In this document: one piece after another, positions 1 through 6,272 of the stretch
Layout of the letters: each line of letters starts with the position of its first letter
How positions within the stretch are numbered: position 1 is the stretch's first letter
Assembly: GCA_021785935.1 (NCBI GenBank)
Contig: JAJYOG010000006.1
Coordinates: 1 to 64,000 of the forward strand
Direction: 5' to 3'
DNA: 64,000 nucleotides
Origin: Actinomycetes bacterium
GTDB taxonomy: Bacteria; Actinomycetota; Thermoleophilia; BMS3ABIN01
Program-made: the position numbers and the translations under genes
The notes under the pieces: model-generated
The model's input: the letters and a program-made list of their open reading frames with translations, nothing else
What the model was told of the DNA's origin: nothing
Databases searched by the model: none

Positions 1-41
1 TACATTTCCATAAACTCTATCAGTGTCTTGGGCCCATTCAC
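1..41 (-). CDS. 5' end of a probable transposase, cut by the window edge
   Basis: Reading leftward, a strong Shine-Dalgarno (AGGAGG, 49-54) is followed 7 bases later by GTG and the start MNGPKTLIEFMEM before the window ends. The PKTLIEFMEMF-type beginning resembles the N-terminus of IS1595/ISXO2-family transposases, whose next segment is normally a zinc ribbon. Only 13 residues are visible, so the family call is tentative. It would fit the mobile-element-rich island to its right. Confidence 0.4.
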   Translation of the reverse strand, partial: MNGPKTLIEFMEM

Positions 42-128
42 GGCGTTACCTCCTGCTTGGCAGATCTGCTGATAATCAGAAGATATCAGCCGGTCCGGAC
101 GGAACCTGAGCTAATAGGATGAGCAGTA

Positions 129-255
129 AATATTAACCTCCAAGTTCGAATACCGTTGCACCGCCTCCACCATTCTCCGCATCTCTGAAAATGCCTTTTT
201 CAAGACATTTTTTCACGCCCGATATCGTAACAAGCCGGCGGGAATCGAACTTTCG
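129..255 (-). repeat. Island repeat, copy A
   Basis: First of about six copies of a 110-150 bp repeat confined to the first 12 kb and always in the same orientation. It carries near-complementary ends (AAGTTCGAATACCG at the left, CGGGAATCGAACTTT at the right) around a conserved centre with GCACCGCCTCCACCAT. Read leftward it encodes KAFSEMRRMVEAVQRYSN, a peptide shared with the other copies. This copy lacks the CCAACCGGCTC left extension and is frameshifted near its 5' coding end. Confidence 0.75.
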
Positions 256-311
256 CTGCTTTCGGAATCTTGCCTCTTGCAAAATTAACAGTGATACTTT
301 AGTATCACTTT

Positions 312-569
312 ATGCGAACCGAAATTGTTACATCACTCAAGCGCCAAGCCACCAAGCTCCTCTCTGAGATTGAAGATAGCAGGGAGCCAATCCTCATAAC
401 CCAACATGGTGTACCGAGCGCCTATCTGGTCGATGTCGAAACCTATGAAGCCTTGCAGCGACGGATGAGCCTGTTGGAAGGAATTGCCCGTGGGGAGAAG
501 GCTGTTGAGGAAGGTCGTACACTCTCTCATGCGCAGGCCAAAAAGCGCATGGCACGATGGCTGAAATAA
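312..569 (+). CDS. Phd/YefM-family antitoxin
   Basis: An 85-residue protein with the Phd/YefM layout: an N-terminal DNA-binding half (residues about 1-50, containing ILITQHGVPSAYLVDVETYE) and a charged C-terminal tail for toxin binding. The family neutralises a partner RelE/ParE toxin and represses its own operon. The next gene, a ParE-like toxin, overlaps its end by 13 bases, as expected for a coupled toxin-antitoxin pair. An ATG start at 312 lies just downstream of an AT-rich TAGTATCACTTT stretch that could contain the promoter. The family is clear; the specific subtype is not. Confidence 0.88.
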   Translation: MRTEIVTSLKRQATKLLSEIEDSREPILITQHGVPSAYLVDVETYEALQRRMSLLEGIARGEKAVEEGRTLSHAQAKKRMARWLK

Positions 570-901
570 TCTGGACTGAGCCCGCGCTCGCCGATTTGGA
601 TGCTATTGCGGATTACGTCGCATTGGATAATCCGGAAGCCGCCAGGAAAATGGTCCAGAACGTTTTTCGCCATGTGGAACAACTGACCGATCATCCCAGA
701 AGCGGTTCAAAACCACGAGAGCTTAAAGGGTGGCGCTACCGACAGATCGTTGAACCGCCGTGCCGAATCTTTTACCGGGAAGAGGGTACAAAGATCCTTA
801 TCCTTTACGTCATGCGTGGCGAGAGATTACTCTGTTCATCAACGCTAGATGCCCGTAGACGCAATGCGAAGCAAAGCAAGAATCCTAAAGAAGGATCTTA
901 G
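557..901 (+). CDS. RelE/ParE-family toxin
   Basis: A 114-residue protein with the RelE/ParE fold signature: IIWTEPALADLDAIADYV at the start, the LTDHPRSGSKPRELKGWRYRQ loop-strand region, and the RIFYREEGTKILILYVMRGER core. Family members cleave mRNA on the ribosome (RelE) or poison gyrase (ParE). The residues that would separate these cannot be judged with certainty here, though sequence style favours ParE. It overlaps the antitoxin gene upstream by 13 bases. The roughly 15-residue basic tail after VMRGERLL is longer than usual and may be a read-through into cassette sequence. Confidence 0.87.
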   Translation: MAEIIWTEPALADLDAIADYVALDNPEAARKMVQNVFRHVEQLTDHPRSGSKPRELKGWRYRQIVEPPCRIFYREEGTKILILYVMRGERLLCSSTLDARRRNAKQSKNPKEGS

Positions 902-910
902 CGACTGATA

Positions 911-1057
911 ATGGCGAATCATAAGAGAAAACACAGACGCTATTATTCGAGCTGTGGGCTTTGCAAGCCTGACAAATATTGGCGCACTCGTAAAGACAAA
1001 TACGGCGAAAGGTACCGGGGACAAAAACAATGGCCCACAAGCGAAAAGGACAGCTGA
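911..1057 (+). CDS. Small basic Cys-containing protein
   Basis: ATG at 911, nine bases after the toxin stop, opens a 48-residue frame: MANHKRKHRRYYSSCGLCKP, then DKYWRTRKDKYGERYRGQKQ, then WPTSEKDS. The CGLC pair with many Lys/Arg/Tyr suggests a small nucleic-acid-binding or half zinc-ribbon protein, but no named family was recognised. Its last 28 bases overlap the start of the WWKH-type gene in another frame, an arrangement repeated at 6141. Being read in series with a toxin-antitoxin pair and overlapping the next small gene argues that it is real. Confidence 0.5.
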   Translation: MANHKRKHRRYYSSCGLCKPDKYWRTRKDKYGERYRGQKQWPTSEKDS

Positions 1058-1150
1058 CACCCGCACCTCAATGGTGGAAGCACCCGCGACTGGAAGAGGG
1101 TCGCCAATAAGCGGGAATGCCGGGCAGAAAAAGAAGAGATCAATAAAACT
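1030..1150 (+). pseudogene. Frameshifted copy of the WWKH small protein
   Basis: Starts MAHKRKGQLTPAPQWWKH exactly like the intact copies at 4279 and 6141. A two-base deletion after the KH codons (about 1083) then shifts the frame and ends it at 1110. The sequence after the lesion still reads as RVANKRE in another frame, so the loss is recent. Confidence 0.75.
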
Positions 1151-1451
1151 GAATCTGGTCACGCATCGTCGACCGTTGAGTCTTAGGCAAGCTACATGGG
1201 TGAGAGAATCGTAACTGAGAGGTTTGGGGACGAGACGATCTCGCCCGAGTTGCCTCCACTGTTGTTCGTGGTAAGCGATGAGTTTGGCCGACGTCCGGTA
1301 CAGTTATTGGCACTGCATTCTGCTCTTGAGGCCCTCTTGGTCTTTCTCGCATCACCTTCTACACGGACAAACGCAAACTGCCGAGCCACCGATTTTTTCT
1401 TCGCATTAGAAACGGGGCGCGTTGGTCGTTAGATCGAAAACTGCTTTGTAA
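1151..1451. other. Gene-free stretch between cassettes
   Basis: Open frames exist on both strands (for example 1196-1432 plus and 1192-1389 minus), but none has a Shine-Dalgarno, a recognisable family or convincing codon use. It may be debris of an older cassette. Nothing is called. Confidence 0.5.
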
Positions 1452-1600
1452 CGCTTTCCAACCTGCTCAAAGTATTAACCTCAGAGTTCGAATACCGTTG
1501 CACCGCCTCCACCATGTTTCGAACCATTGGGAATGCCTTGCCCAAGACGTTTTCCCGTACCCAATATCGCAAGCAGCCGGCGGGAATCGAACTTTCATCA
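1452..1600 (-). repeat. Island repeat, copy B
   Basis: Full-length copy including the left extension CCAACCTGCTCAAAGTATTAACC and the right end CGGGAATCGAACTTTCATCA. Read leftward it gives KAFPMVRNMVEAVQRYSNSE, then VNTLSRLESVTKQFSI and a stop. The peptide differs from other copies mainly by substitutions that keep the frame. Confidence 0.78.
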
Positions 1601-1621
1601 CGGTGATAGCAGGCCAGTTTT

Positions 1622-1775
1622 AAGTCATGACCTCCGGCAAAGCCGGAGGCTTGAATAAAACCGTGAACCGCTCAAAGCGGTTTAAACCCTTCTACCTGAA
1701 CATATTTAACTGTTCCAGCCGTTTATCTTGCTCATCTTGCCTGCGGATATATTCCCTTTCTACGTCTGTTACCCC
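1622..1775 (-). mobile_element. 3' end of an IS200-type element
   Basis: Read leftward the segment ends with [20 protein letters not shown] and a stop (coding stop at 1692). This is the C-terminal tail of IS200-family TnpA, including the tyrosine-bearing helix. It is followed by the element's right-end hairpin CCTCCGGCAAAGCCGGAGG (1628-1646). The same right end, in the opposite orientation, occurs at 11120-11150. Only this 3' part of the element remains; the rest has been lost or replaced. Confidence 0.75.
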
Positions 1776-1941
1776 ACCGCTTGTGGTACTCGGGGTGGTG
1801 ACATTACTCTCTCCACCGCAGCCACGTTTCACGTCGCAATTCGTTCTAAGGGTATGGAGGAATTCCAGAGAGCTATGCTTGTTCGTTTGCAAAGGTTTCA
1901 TCGAGGGTAATCTTAGAAAACAACCCAGGAGGTGTATTGAA

Positions 1942-2208
1942 ATGATGGATGGATGGGGTCAGGGAAGTTACGGCGGCACGAACGTTATCGGATTAATTTT
2001 CATGATAATCTTTATGGTGGCAATAATCGCCGGTATTGTATTATTCATCGTCTGGCTGGTGCGGCAGACGGCCGGCGGTGAGACGGTTGCCGGTCCTGGT
2101 ACCGCGGTCGGCGGTGAGTCGGCGCTGGATATCCTCAAGAAGAGATATGCCAACGGCGAGATTGACAAGAACGAATTTGAAGAGAAAAGAAAAGGTTTAA
2201 CCGGTTGA
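1942..2208 (+). CDS. Small SHOCT-domain membrane protein
   Basis: An 88-residue protein beginning [14 protein letters not shown], followed by one transmembrane segment (about residues 16-40, rich in Ile/Met/Val). It ends in a C-terminal SHOCT motif, [20 protein letters not shown], the short domain seen at the ends of many membrane proteins. CAGGAGGTG lies 8 bases before ATG 1942, which decides the start against the longer open frame. It overlaps the next frame and lies 14 bases before its likely GTG start, so the two are probably co-transcribed. The role is unknown. Confidence 0.8.
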   Translation: MMDGWGQGSYGGTNVIGLIFMIIFMVAIIAGIVLFIVWLVRQTAGGETVAGPGTAVGGESALDILKKRYANGEIDKNEFEEKRKGLTG

Positions 2209-2222
2209 CCGGGAGGTCGGCA

Positions 2223-2990
2223 GTGAAAGGCAGGGCATTCCTTTGGTGGGGGCTTGGCGCGGGTGGCGTCGCAATTGTAGCGTTAGTATTGGGTTTGGTT
2301 TTTCTCGGGTCCAGCGGCGCGGGTGGCGTTAGCGGCTGGAACAATGGCTACGGCATGATGGGCGGCTATGGTAGCGGTTACGCCGGCGGTTCCATGATGG
2401 GTGGCTACGGAATGGGCGATATGATGGGTTCCTTCGCTGGGCCCGCCAATACATCAGCCGCTCCCCTTACCATCGACCAGGCACGCAACGCGACGGATCG
2501 TTACCTCAGCAACTTAGACAACTCCGATCTCAAAGTTAGGGAAGTCCTCGAATTCACCAACGGTTTTTACGCGCGTGTAGAGGAACAGAGCACGGGCGCT
2601 GGCGCCTTTGAGGTGCTAATCAACCGCAATACTGGATTGGTATCACCCGAGCCCGGTCCCAACATGATGTGGAACACTAAGTACGGCGTCCGGGGAACTG
2701 ACAACCCAGCCGGCTACGGTGGGATGATGGGTGGTACCTACGGCCAGACCCGCTCCTCCACGACGGATATGCCGGTAAAAAAGGATGACGCACGCAGCCG
2801 TGCCCAGAACTTCCTGGACAGGCAGTTGCCCGGGACGCAGGCCGGCGAGCCCGACCCCTTCTACGGCTATTACACCATCGAGATCAAGAAGGATGGTGAC
2901 ACTTTGGGCATGCTTGGCGTTGATGGATACTACGGCCAAGTCTGGTTCCATTCCTGGCATGGCGCCTTCCTGAATGAAAAACGGTTCTAG
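2223..2990 (+). CDS. Membrane-anchored PepSY-like protein with Met/Gly-rich linker
   Basis: GTG at 2223, preceded by GGGAGG, gives 255 residues. An N-terminal membrane segment (about residues 5-28) precedes a Gly/Met/Tyr-rich stretch with repeated GYGMMGGYG-type units. Two similar alpha/beta repeats follow (around LTIDQARNATDRYLSNLDN and KKDDARSRAQNFLDRQLPG), resembling PepSY domains. Together with the SHOCT gene upstream it forms a pair found in many Gram-positive and actinobacterial genomes, often near metal or copper genes. The Met-rich linker would suit soft-metal contact, but this is inference. The frame is intact and ends just before a mobile-element junction at 2999. Confidence 0.65.
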   Translation: MKGRAFLWWGLGAGGVAIVALVLGLVFLGSSGAGGVSGWNNGYGMMGGYGSGYAGGSMMGGYGMGDMMGSFAGPANTSAAPLTIDQARNATDRYLSNLDNSDLKVREVLEFTNGFYARVEEQSTGAGAFEVLINRNTGLVSPEPGPNMMWNTKYGVRGTDNPAGYGGMMGGTYGQTRSSTTDMPVKKDDARSRAQNFLDRQLPGTQAGEPDPFYGYYTIEIKKDGDTLGMLGVDGYYGQVWFHSWHGAFLNEKRF

Positions 2991-2998
2991 GTGCCGTT

Positions 2999-3045
2999 TT
3001 ATTCCGCCGCATAAAACTCCAGACTCCTGTCTGGAGATGTAGCGG
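2999..3045. repeat. 47-bp junction repeat with perfect hairpin, copy 1
   Basis: TTATTCCGCCGCATAAAACT followed by a perfect 8-bp stem, CTCCAGAC-TCCT-GTCTGGAG, and ATGTAGCGG. An identical 47-base copy at 12275-12321 truncates a duplicated mntA gene. Both copies mark sharp breaks in similarity, so it looks like the end of an unrecognised element. Confidence 0.7.
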
Positions 3046-3393
3046 TAATAAAGCTCAACATTGTGATAGGCAAAGATGCCCCCATCTCCTGCTGGGGTCT
3101 GGCGGCAGTGGAAGCGCACTCGTACGCGGTCCAGGAACCTGATGCGGTTGGGACTGGGCGAAGAACGGGCGAGGAAGTCGGCCACCAATGGGCGTGGCCC
3201 CTGGTGGAACGCTGGCGCCTCACACCTAAACCAGGCCTTGCCCAAGCAGTACTTCAATGCCATTGGTCTCGTGTTACGTGTCACTGAAAGATCAACTAAA
3301 GCGACTTCAATGTACAACGTGAACCGCCGTGTACGGAACCGTACGCACGGTGGTGTGGGAGGACGGGGGGCGTGAGCCCCCCTCCTACCCGGT
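3046..3393 (+). mobile_element. 3' remnant of a group II intron
   Basis: The right part matches the end of a bacterial group II intron. Domain V is seen as ACCGCCGTG-TACG-GAAC-CGTA-CG-CACGGTGGT (3323-3354), a long stem with a GAAC loop and the two-base CG bulge. Domain VI follows (GGGAGGACGGGGGG paired with CCCCCCTCC), with the bulged A of CTAC about 8 bases from the 3' end. The left part encodes the C-terminus of the intron protein. The 5' half of the intron is missing. The 3' exon is a copy of the island repeat. Confidence 0.8.
3073..3260 (+). pseudogene. C-terminal fragment of group II intron reverse transcriptase/maturase
   Basis: The frame containing GVWRQWKRTRTRSRNLMRLG and then KSATNGRGPWWNAGASHLNQ and ALPKQYFNAIGL corresponds to the maturase (X) and following region of group II intron reverse transcriptases. 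The RT core with its YADD box is absent, so the protein cannot be functional. After GL the family similarity ends and the frame runs on through the intron RNA domains. Confidence 0.78.
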
Positions 3394-3432
3394 CCCAATA
3401 TCGTAAACAGCCGACGGGAATCGAACCTTCAT
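3394..3432 (-). repeat. Island repeat, copy C (right end only)
   Basis: CCCAATATCGTAAACAGCCG followed by the ACGGGAATCGAACCTTCATC end matches the right third of copies B and D. The left part is replaced by the group II intron remnant, so the intron lies inside (or recombined into) a repeat copy. Confidence 0.7.
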
Positions 3433-3529
3433 CTCAATTGCTGTTCAGGGGGACGCGAAGCCCCTTATTAATTTTGGACAGAATGCTGGCAAATATATAC
3501 GCAGCATTCATAAGATGTCTACATGAAGA

Positions 3530-3535
3530 TATAAT
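3530..3535 (+). promoter_or_regulatory. -10 element of the mntA-hepT cassette
   Basis: A consensus TATAAT sits 20 bases before the mntA start. The same ATATAATGGCTT context is kept in the duplicated block (TATAAT at 12101-12106), which supports a promoter. No good -35 box is visible. Confidence 0.5.
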
Positions 3536-3555
3536 GGCTTCCAAAAGGAATATTC

Positions 3556-3882
3556 ATGGGGAATCTGACAAAAAATGAGATAAAGGCCTTAACTGATTTC
3601 CGAGATGCCTTGGTGGCGGACTTCGGGGCGCTAGACGTACGCCTTTTCGGTTCTCGTGCGCGCGGAGAGGGCGACAAAGAATCTGATCTGGATGTCTTCA
3701 TCGTTATTCCCCAAATCGACTGGGAGTTGGAGAAAAAAATTTACGGCCTTTCTTTTGATATCAGTCTGGAACGCGGTGTACTTATTTCTCCGATTCTCTA
3801 TTCACAAAGTGATATCGAAAATCCATCCATAATGATCTCGCCTCTTTTCCAGACAGTTCAAAGAGAGGGCATAAAGATTTGA
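3556..3882 (+). CDS. mntA: MntA-like nucleotidyltransferase antitoxin
   Basis: A 108-residue minimal nucleotidyltransferase with the signature GSRARGEGDKESDLDVFI (residues about 31-48): the GS motif followed by the DxD pair that binds Mg-nucleotide. In MntA-HepT systems this enzyme AMPylates or otherwise silences the HEPN RNase encoded next. The stop overlaps the start region of the HEPN gene by 4 bases. The ATG start follows AAAAGGAAT. A second, truncated copy of the gene and its upstream region lies at 12127, so the cassette was duplicated locally. Confidence 0.88.
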   Translation: MGNLTKNEIKALTDFRDALVADFGALDVRLFGSRARGEGDKESDLDVFIVIPQIDWELEKKIYGLSFDISLERGVLISPILYSQSDIENPSIMISPLFQTVQREGIKI

Positions 3883-4271
3883 ATGATGACCTGAAGAGCC
3901 TCGTGGAATATCGACTTGATGAGGCCCACGAATCTATTGAAGAAGCAGTCCTTTTGCTGCAGGCTGGCAAATCACGCGGTGCTCTAAGCCGGGCGTATTA
4001 TGCGATGTTCTACGCCACACTGGCGTTGCTCGCAATAAAAGAGCTGGGTGCATCAAAGCATTCGGGTGTAATTCGCCTGTTCCACGAACATTACGTGCAG
4101 GATGGATCATTCGATAAGAAAATTGCACGCTCGCTGAGCATCGCCTTCGATCTCAGGAATAAATCAGATTATCGTGAGCTTACTTCACCATCCAGCGAAC
4201 AAGCGCAAGACACATTGGAAGCTGCGAAAAAGTTTGTTGCCGAGGCAGAACGGGTCATCGAAATCACCTAG
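3879..4271 (+). CDS. hepT: HepT-like HEPN-domain toxin
   Basis: A 130-residue helical protein with HEPN features: YRLDEAHESIEEAVLLLQAG, the SRAYYAMFYATLALL helix, and a C-terminal RNKSDY (about residue 102). The last corresponds to the R-x4-6-H/Y catalytic region of HEPN RNases, with Tyr in the place of His. TTG at 3879 overlaps the mntA stop and gives a start (MNDDLKSLVEYRLDEA) matching the family; no in-frame ATG is nearby. It is expected to be an RNase kept inactive by MntA. Confidence 0.85.
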   Translation: MNDDLKSLVEYRLDEAHESIEEAVLLLQAGKSRGALSRAYYAMFYATLALLAIKELGASKHSGVIRLFHEHYVQDGSFDKKIARSLSIAFDLRNKSDYRELTSPSSEQAQDTLEAAKKFVAEAERVIEIT

Positions 4272-4278
4272 AGGGCAT

Positions 4279-4407
4279 ATGGCACACAAACGAAAAGGAC
4301 AACTAACCCCCGCACCCCAATGGTGGAAGCACCTGCGCGATTGGAAGCGAGTCGCCAATAAACGTGAACGAAGGGCAGAAAAACAAGAGATCAAGAGGGG
4401 CGCCTGA
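4279..4407 (+). CDS. WWKH small basic protein, intact copy 1
   Basis: A 42-residue protein (starts MAHKRKGQLTPAPQWWKHLR, continues DWKRVANKRERRAEKQEIKR). It starts 7 bases after hepT and ends 2 bases before the nuclease gene, so it belongs to that operon. The composition is strongly basic, with a central Trp-rich helix. Two further copies, at 1030 (frameshifted) and 6141 (intact), also close toxin-antitoxin cassettes. No function was recognised; a small nucleic-acid- or ribosome-binding partner is a guess from charge alone. Confidence 0.7.
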   Translation: MAHKRKGQLTPAPQWWKHLRDWKRVANKRERRAEKQEIKRGA

Positions 4408-4409
4408 GA

Positions 4410-5318
4410 ATGGCTATCCCAGCTTTTCAAGATCTAATGTTGCCGTTGCTGCAATTTGCGAGCGACGGCCAAGAGCATACGCCGCGTGAAACAGTTGAAA
4501 CACTGGCGAATGAATTCTCGCTGACCGAGGCGGACCGGCAGGAACTGCTGCCCAGCGGCCGGCAGGCGACTTTTGATAACCGGGTAGCTTGGGCTAAAGC
4601 TCATATGAAAATGGCAGGCCTCTTAAGCTCACCAAAGAGAGGTATTTACAGGATAACCGATCGCGGTCAGGAGGTTGTTAAGCAAGCGCCGCAAAGAGTT
4701 GATCTGAGATTTCTTGGGCAGTTTCCGGAATATATAGAAGCCAGAACGAAAAAGAAGGGCGCCGATAATCTCTCCGATGAGATCGAGGAAAAGACAGGCA
4801 GGACTCCGGAAGAGTCCATGGAAGCCGCATACAGACATATCAACAACGATCTTGAAAGTGAAATACTGCAAACCATTAAAAGCTGCTCGCCACGGTTTTT
4901 TGAACTGCTGGTTGTCGATTTGATTGTCAGGATGGGATATGGTGGCTCCCGGCAGGACGCAGGCAAGGCAGTTGGCAAAAGCGCCGATGGTGGAATCGAC
5001 GGAATCATCAAGGAAGACAAGTTAGGCTTGGATAACGTGTATATTCAGGCCAAGAAATGGGAGAACTCTGTCAGCCGGCCGGAGATACAAAAATTTGCTG
5101 GCGCGCTACAGGGCCATCGAGCGAGAAAAGGAATATTTATCACAACTTCTTCATTCACAAACGGCGCCAGGGAATACGTAGCCGGGATTGAAAGCAAGAT
5201 AGTTCTGATTGACGGCGATGAGCTGGCCGAGCTGATGATTGATTTCGATGTGGGTGTTTCGACTTTAGCGTCTTATAATGTGAAAAAAATTGATATGGAC
5301 TATTTCACGGAAGATTAA
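4410..5318 (+). CDS. mrr: Mrr-family restriction endonuclease
   Basis: A 302-residue protein with two domains: an N-terminal winged-helix domain (residues about 1-100, ending GIYRITDRGQEVVKQ), as in Mrr_N, and a C-terminal PD-(D/E)xK nuclease. The catalytic region shows GGIDGIIKED followed by VYIQAKKW, the Asp...Gln-x-Lys pattern of Mrr enzymes, near residues 194-213. Such proteins cut methylated DNA and act as type IV restriction. It follows mntA-hepT and the WWKH gene with almost no spacing, so a defence operon is likely. No DNA methylase is next to it, consistent with a methyl-dependent enzyme. Confidence 0.9.
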   Translation: MAIPAFQDLMLPLLQFASDGQEHTPRETVETLANEFSLTEADRQELLPSGRQATFDNRVAWAKAHMKMAGLLSSPKRGIYRITDRGQEVVKQAPQRVDLRFLGQFPEYIEARTKKKGADNLSDEIEEKTGRTPEESMEAAYRHINNDLESEILQTIKSCSPRFFELLVVDLIVRMGYGGSRQDAGKAVGKSADGGIDGIIKEDKLGLDNVYIQAKKWENSVSRPEIQKFAGALQGHRARKGIFITTSSFTNGAREYVAGIESKIVLIDGDELAELMIDFDVGVSTLASYNVKKIDMDYFTED

Positions 5319-5332
5319 CGACTTGCGTTGGC

Positions 5333-5489
5333 AATCCGTTCCAACCGGCTCAAAATATTAACCTCAAAGTACGAATACCGTTGCACCGCCTCCACCATGT
5401 TTCGCATCTCTGAAAATGCCTTGTATAAGGCATTTCTTATTGCCCGATATCGTCCAATTTCGTAAGAAGCCGACGGGAATCGAACTTTC
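5333..5489 (-). repeat. Island repeat, copy D
   Basis: Full copy with left extension CCAACCGGCTCAAAATATTA and right end GACGGGAATCGAACTTTC. The terminal 16-base segments are complementary at about 13 positions, as in the other copies. This copy keeps the longest leftward frame (stop near 5315, open back to 5500), containing MRNMVEAVQRYSYFEVNILS, then RLERIANASR. Confidence 0.8.
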
Positions 5490-5495
5490 CGGTCA

Positions 5496-5549
5496 GCCAT
5501 ATTTCAAGAGGGAACGGCGGTGTTATAAACTCGTTTGATAAAATATGGC
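5496..5549 (+). promoter_or_regulatory. Inverted repeat around the hicA promoter region
   Basis: A perfect 9-base inverted repeat, GCCATATTT (5496-5504) and AAATATGGC (5541-5549), encloses AT-rich TATAAA and GATAAAAT candidates for a -10 box, 30 bases before hicA. HicB antitoxins repress their own operon from such palindromes; binding here is inferred. Confidence 0.45.
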
Positions 5550-5578
5550 TGGGCCGGCAACAAAACGGGGGTCATCGG

Positions 5579-5764
5579 ATGAAAATCAGGGATTTGATCA
5601 GGCGGATCGAGGAAGATGGCTGGCAGCAGACGAGGACCAGAGGAAGTCACCGTCAGTTTCGGCATCCTACAAAGAATGGAACCGTAACCATCGCTGGAAA
5701 GCCAGGCTCAGATATTCCTCCCGGCACAATGGCGAGCATTCTCAAGCAGGCTGGGCTAAAATAG
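5579..5764 (+). CDS. hicA: HicA-family mRNA interferase toxin
   Basis: A 61-residue protein of standard HicA length and fold: MKIRDLIRRIEEDGWQQTRT, then GSHRQFRHPTKNGTVTIAGK. The catalytic His lies in the GSHRQF strand, and the C-terminus is MASILKQAGLK. HicA binds and cleaves mRNA and is neutralised by HicB, encoded 19 bases downstream. ATG 5579 follows GGGGGTCATCGG. Confidence 0.92.
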   Translation: MKIRDLIRRIEEDGWQQTRTRGSHRQFRHPTKNGTVTIAGKPGSDIPPGTMASILKQAGLK

Positions 5765-5783
5765 GGTTCGTGGAAAGGAGCGA

Positions 5784-6005
5784 ATGATGAAATATATGGT
5801 CGTTATTGAAAAGGGAGAGGCCGGTTATGGGGCACATGTTCCGGATTTGCCCGGCTGTATCGCTGCCGGTGAAACGCGGGATGAAGCCTTGGAACTAATC
5901 AAGGAAGCGATTGAATTCCATATCGAAGGACTTCTTGAAGTTGGTGAGCCTGTTCCGCCTCCGTCCTCAACTGGCGAACTGATTGAAGTTGATACCGCAG
6001 CATAA
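5784..6005 (+). CDS. hicB: HicB-family antitoxin
   Basis: A 73-residue HicB protein with the typical partial RNase H-like fold: YMVVIEKGEAGYGAHVPDLP, GCIAAGETRDEALELIKEAI, EFHIEGLLEVGEPVPPPSS. It lacks the C-terminal helix-turn-helix seen in longer HicB proteins. Its DNA-binding may therefore be weak or come from a ribbon-helix-helix-like end. GGAAAGG precedes the tandem ATGATG start; either codon could be used. It pairs with the hicA gene directly upstream. Confidence 0.92.
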   Translation: MMKYMVVIEKGEAGYGAHVPDLPGCIAAGETRDEALELIKEAIEFHIEGLLEVGEPVPPPSSTGELIEVDTAA

Positions 6006-6027
6006 CTGGCACACTACCCGAATTCAG

Positions 6028-6168
6028 ATGAACGAAAAAGATTTTGAAAAACTAAAGACGAGTGTGCGCCAGGCGGGCAAAATACGCCAAGGCAAAATGA
6101 AACCGCGCAGGGTTTATAAATCCAAAGTTGTATACAAGAAATGGCACATAAGCGAAAAGGACAGCTGA
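6028..6168 (+). CDS. Truncated HigA-like antitoxin N-terminus
   Basis: A 46-residue frame starting MNEKDFEKLKTSVRQAGKIR and continuing QGKMKPRRVYK. This matches the first 35 or so residues of antitoxins that carry a Cro/C1-type helix-turn-helix further on (HigA2/MqsA-like). The HTH is missing. After RVYK the frame runs into cassette sequence and stops within the start of the next gene, overlapping it by 28 bases and ending SEKDS like the frame at 911. It is probably a remnant retained as a translation-coupled leader. Confidence 0.5.
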   Translation: MNEKDFEKLKTSVRQAGKIRQGKMKPRRVYKSKVVYKKWHISEKDS

Positions 6169-6272
6169 CTGCCGCGCCCCAGTGGTGGAAACACTTGCGC
6201 GACTGGAAACGCGTCGCCAATAAGCGGGAGCGCAAATCAGAAAAAGAATGGATCGAAAGAGATCACTCGTAG
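6141..6272 (+). CDS. WWKH small basic protein, intact copy 2
   Basis: A 43-residue protein (MAHKRKGQLTAAPQWWKHLR, DWKRVANKRERKSEKEWIER, DHS). The first 30 residues are identical to copy 1 at 4279 apart from one Pro-to-Ala change; the tails diverge. Its start overlaps the preceding small frame by 28 bases, and its stop abuts the next gene (TAGATG). Conservation at protein level across copies with silent third-base changes argues for selection. Confidence 0.7.
   Translation: MAHKRKGQLTAAPQWWKHLRDWKRVANKRERKSEKEWIERDHS

Noticed and set aside
236-258. tRNA 3' end suggested by CGGGAATCGAAC in several places
   Set aside because: The reverse strand shows GTTCGATTCCCG like a T loop, but the flanking bases do not form the T stem or an acceptor stem and no anticodon arm is present; it is the end of the island repeat.
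1196-1432. 78-residue plus-strand frame and opposing 65-residue frame
   Set aside because: There is no Shine-Dalgarno, no recognisable family, and codon use is unlike neighbouring genes.
2643-3398. 251-residue minus-strand frame
   Set aside because: It is the shadow of the PepSY-like gene, the junction repeat and the intron remnant read backwards; it has no family and no ribosome site.
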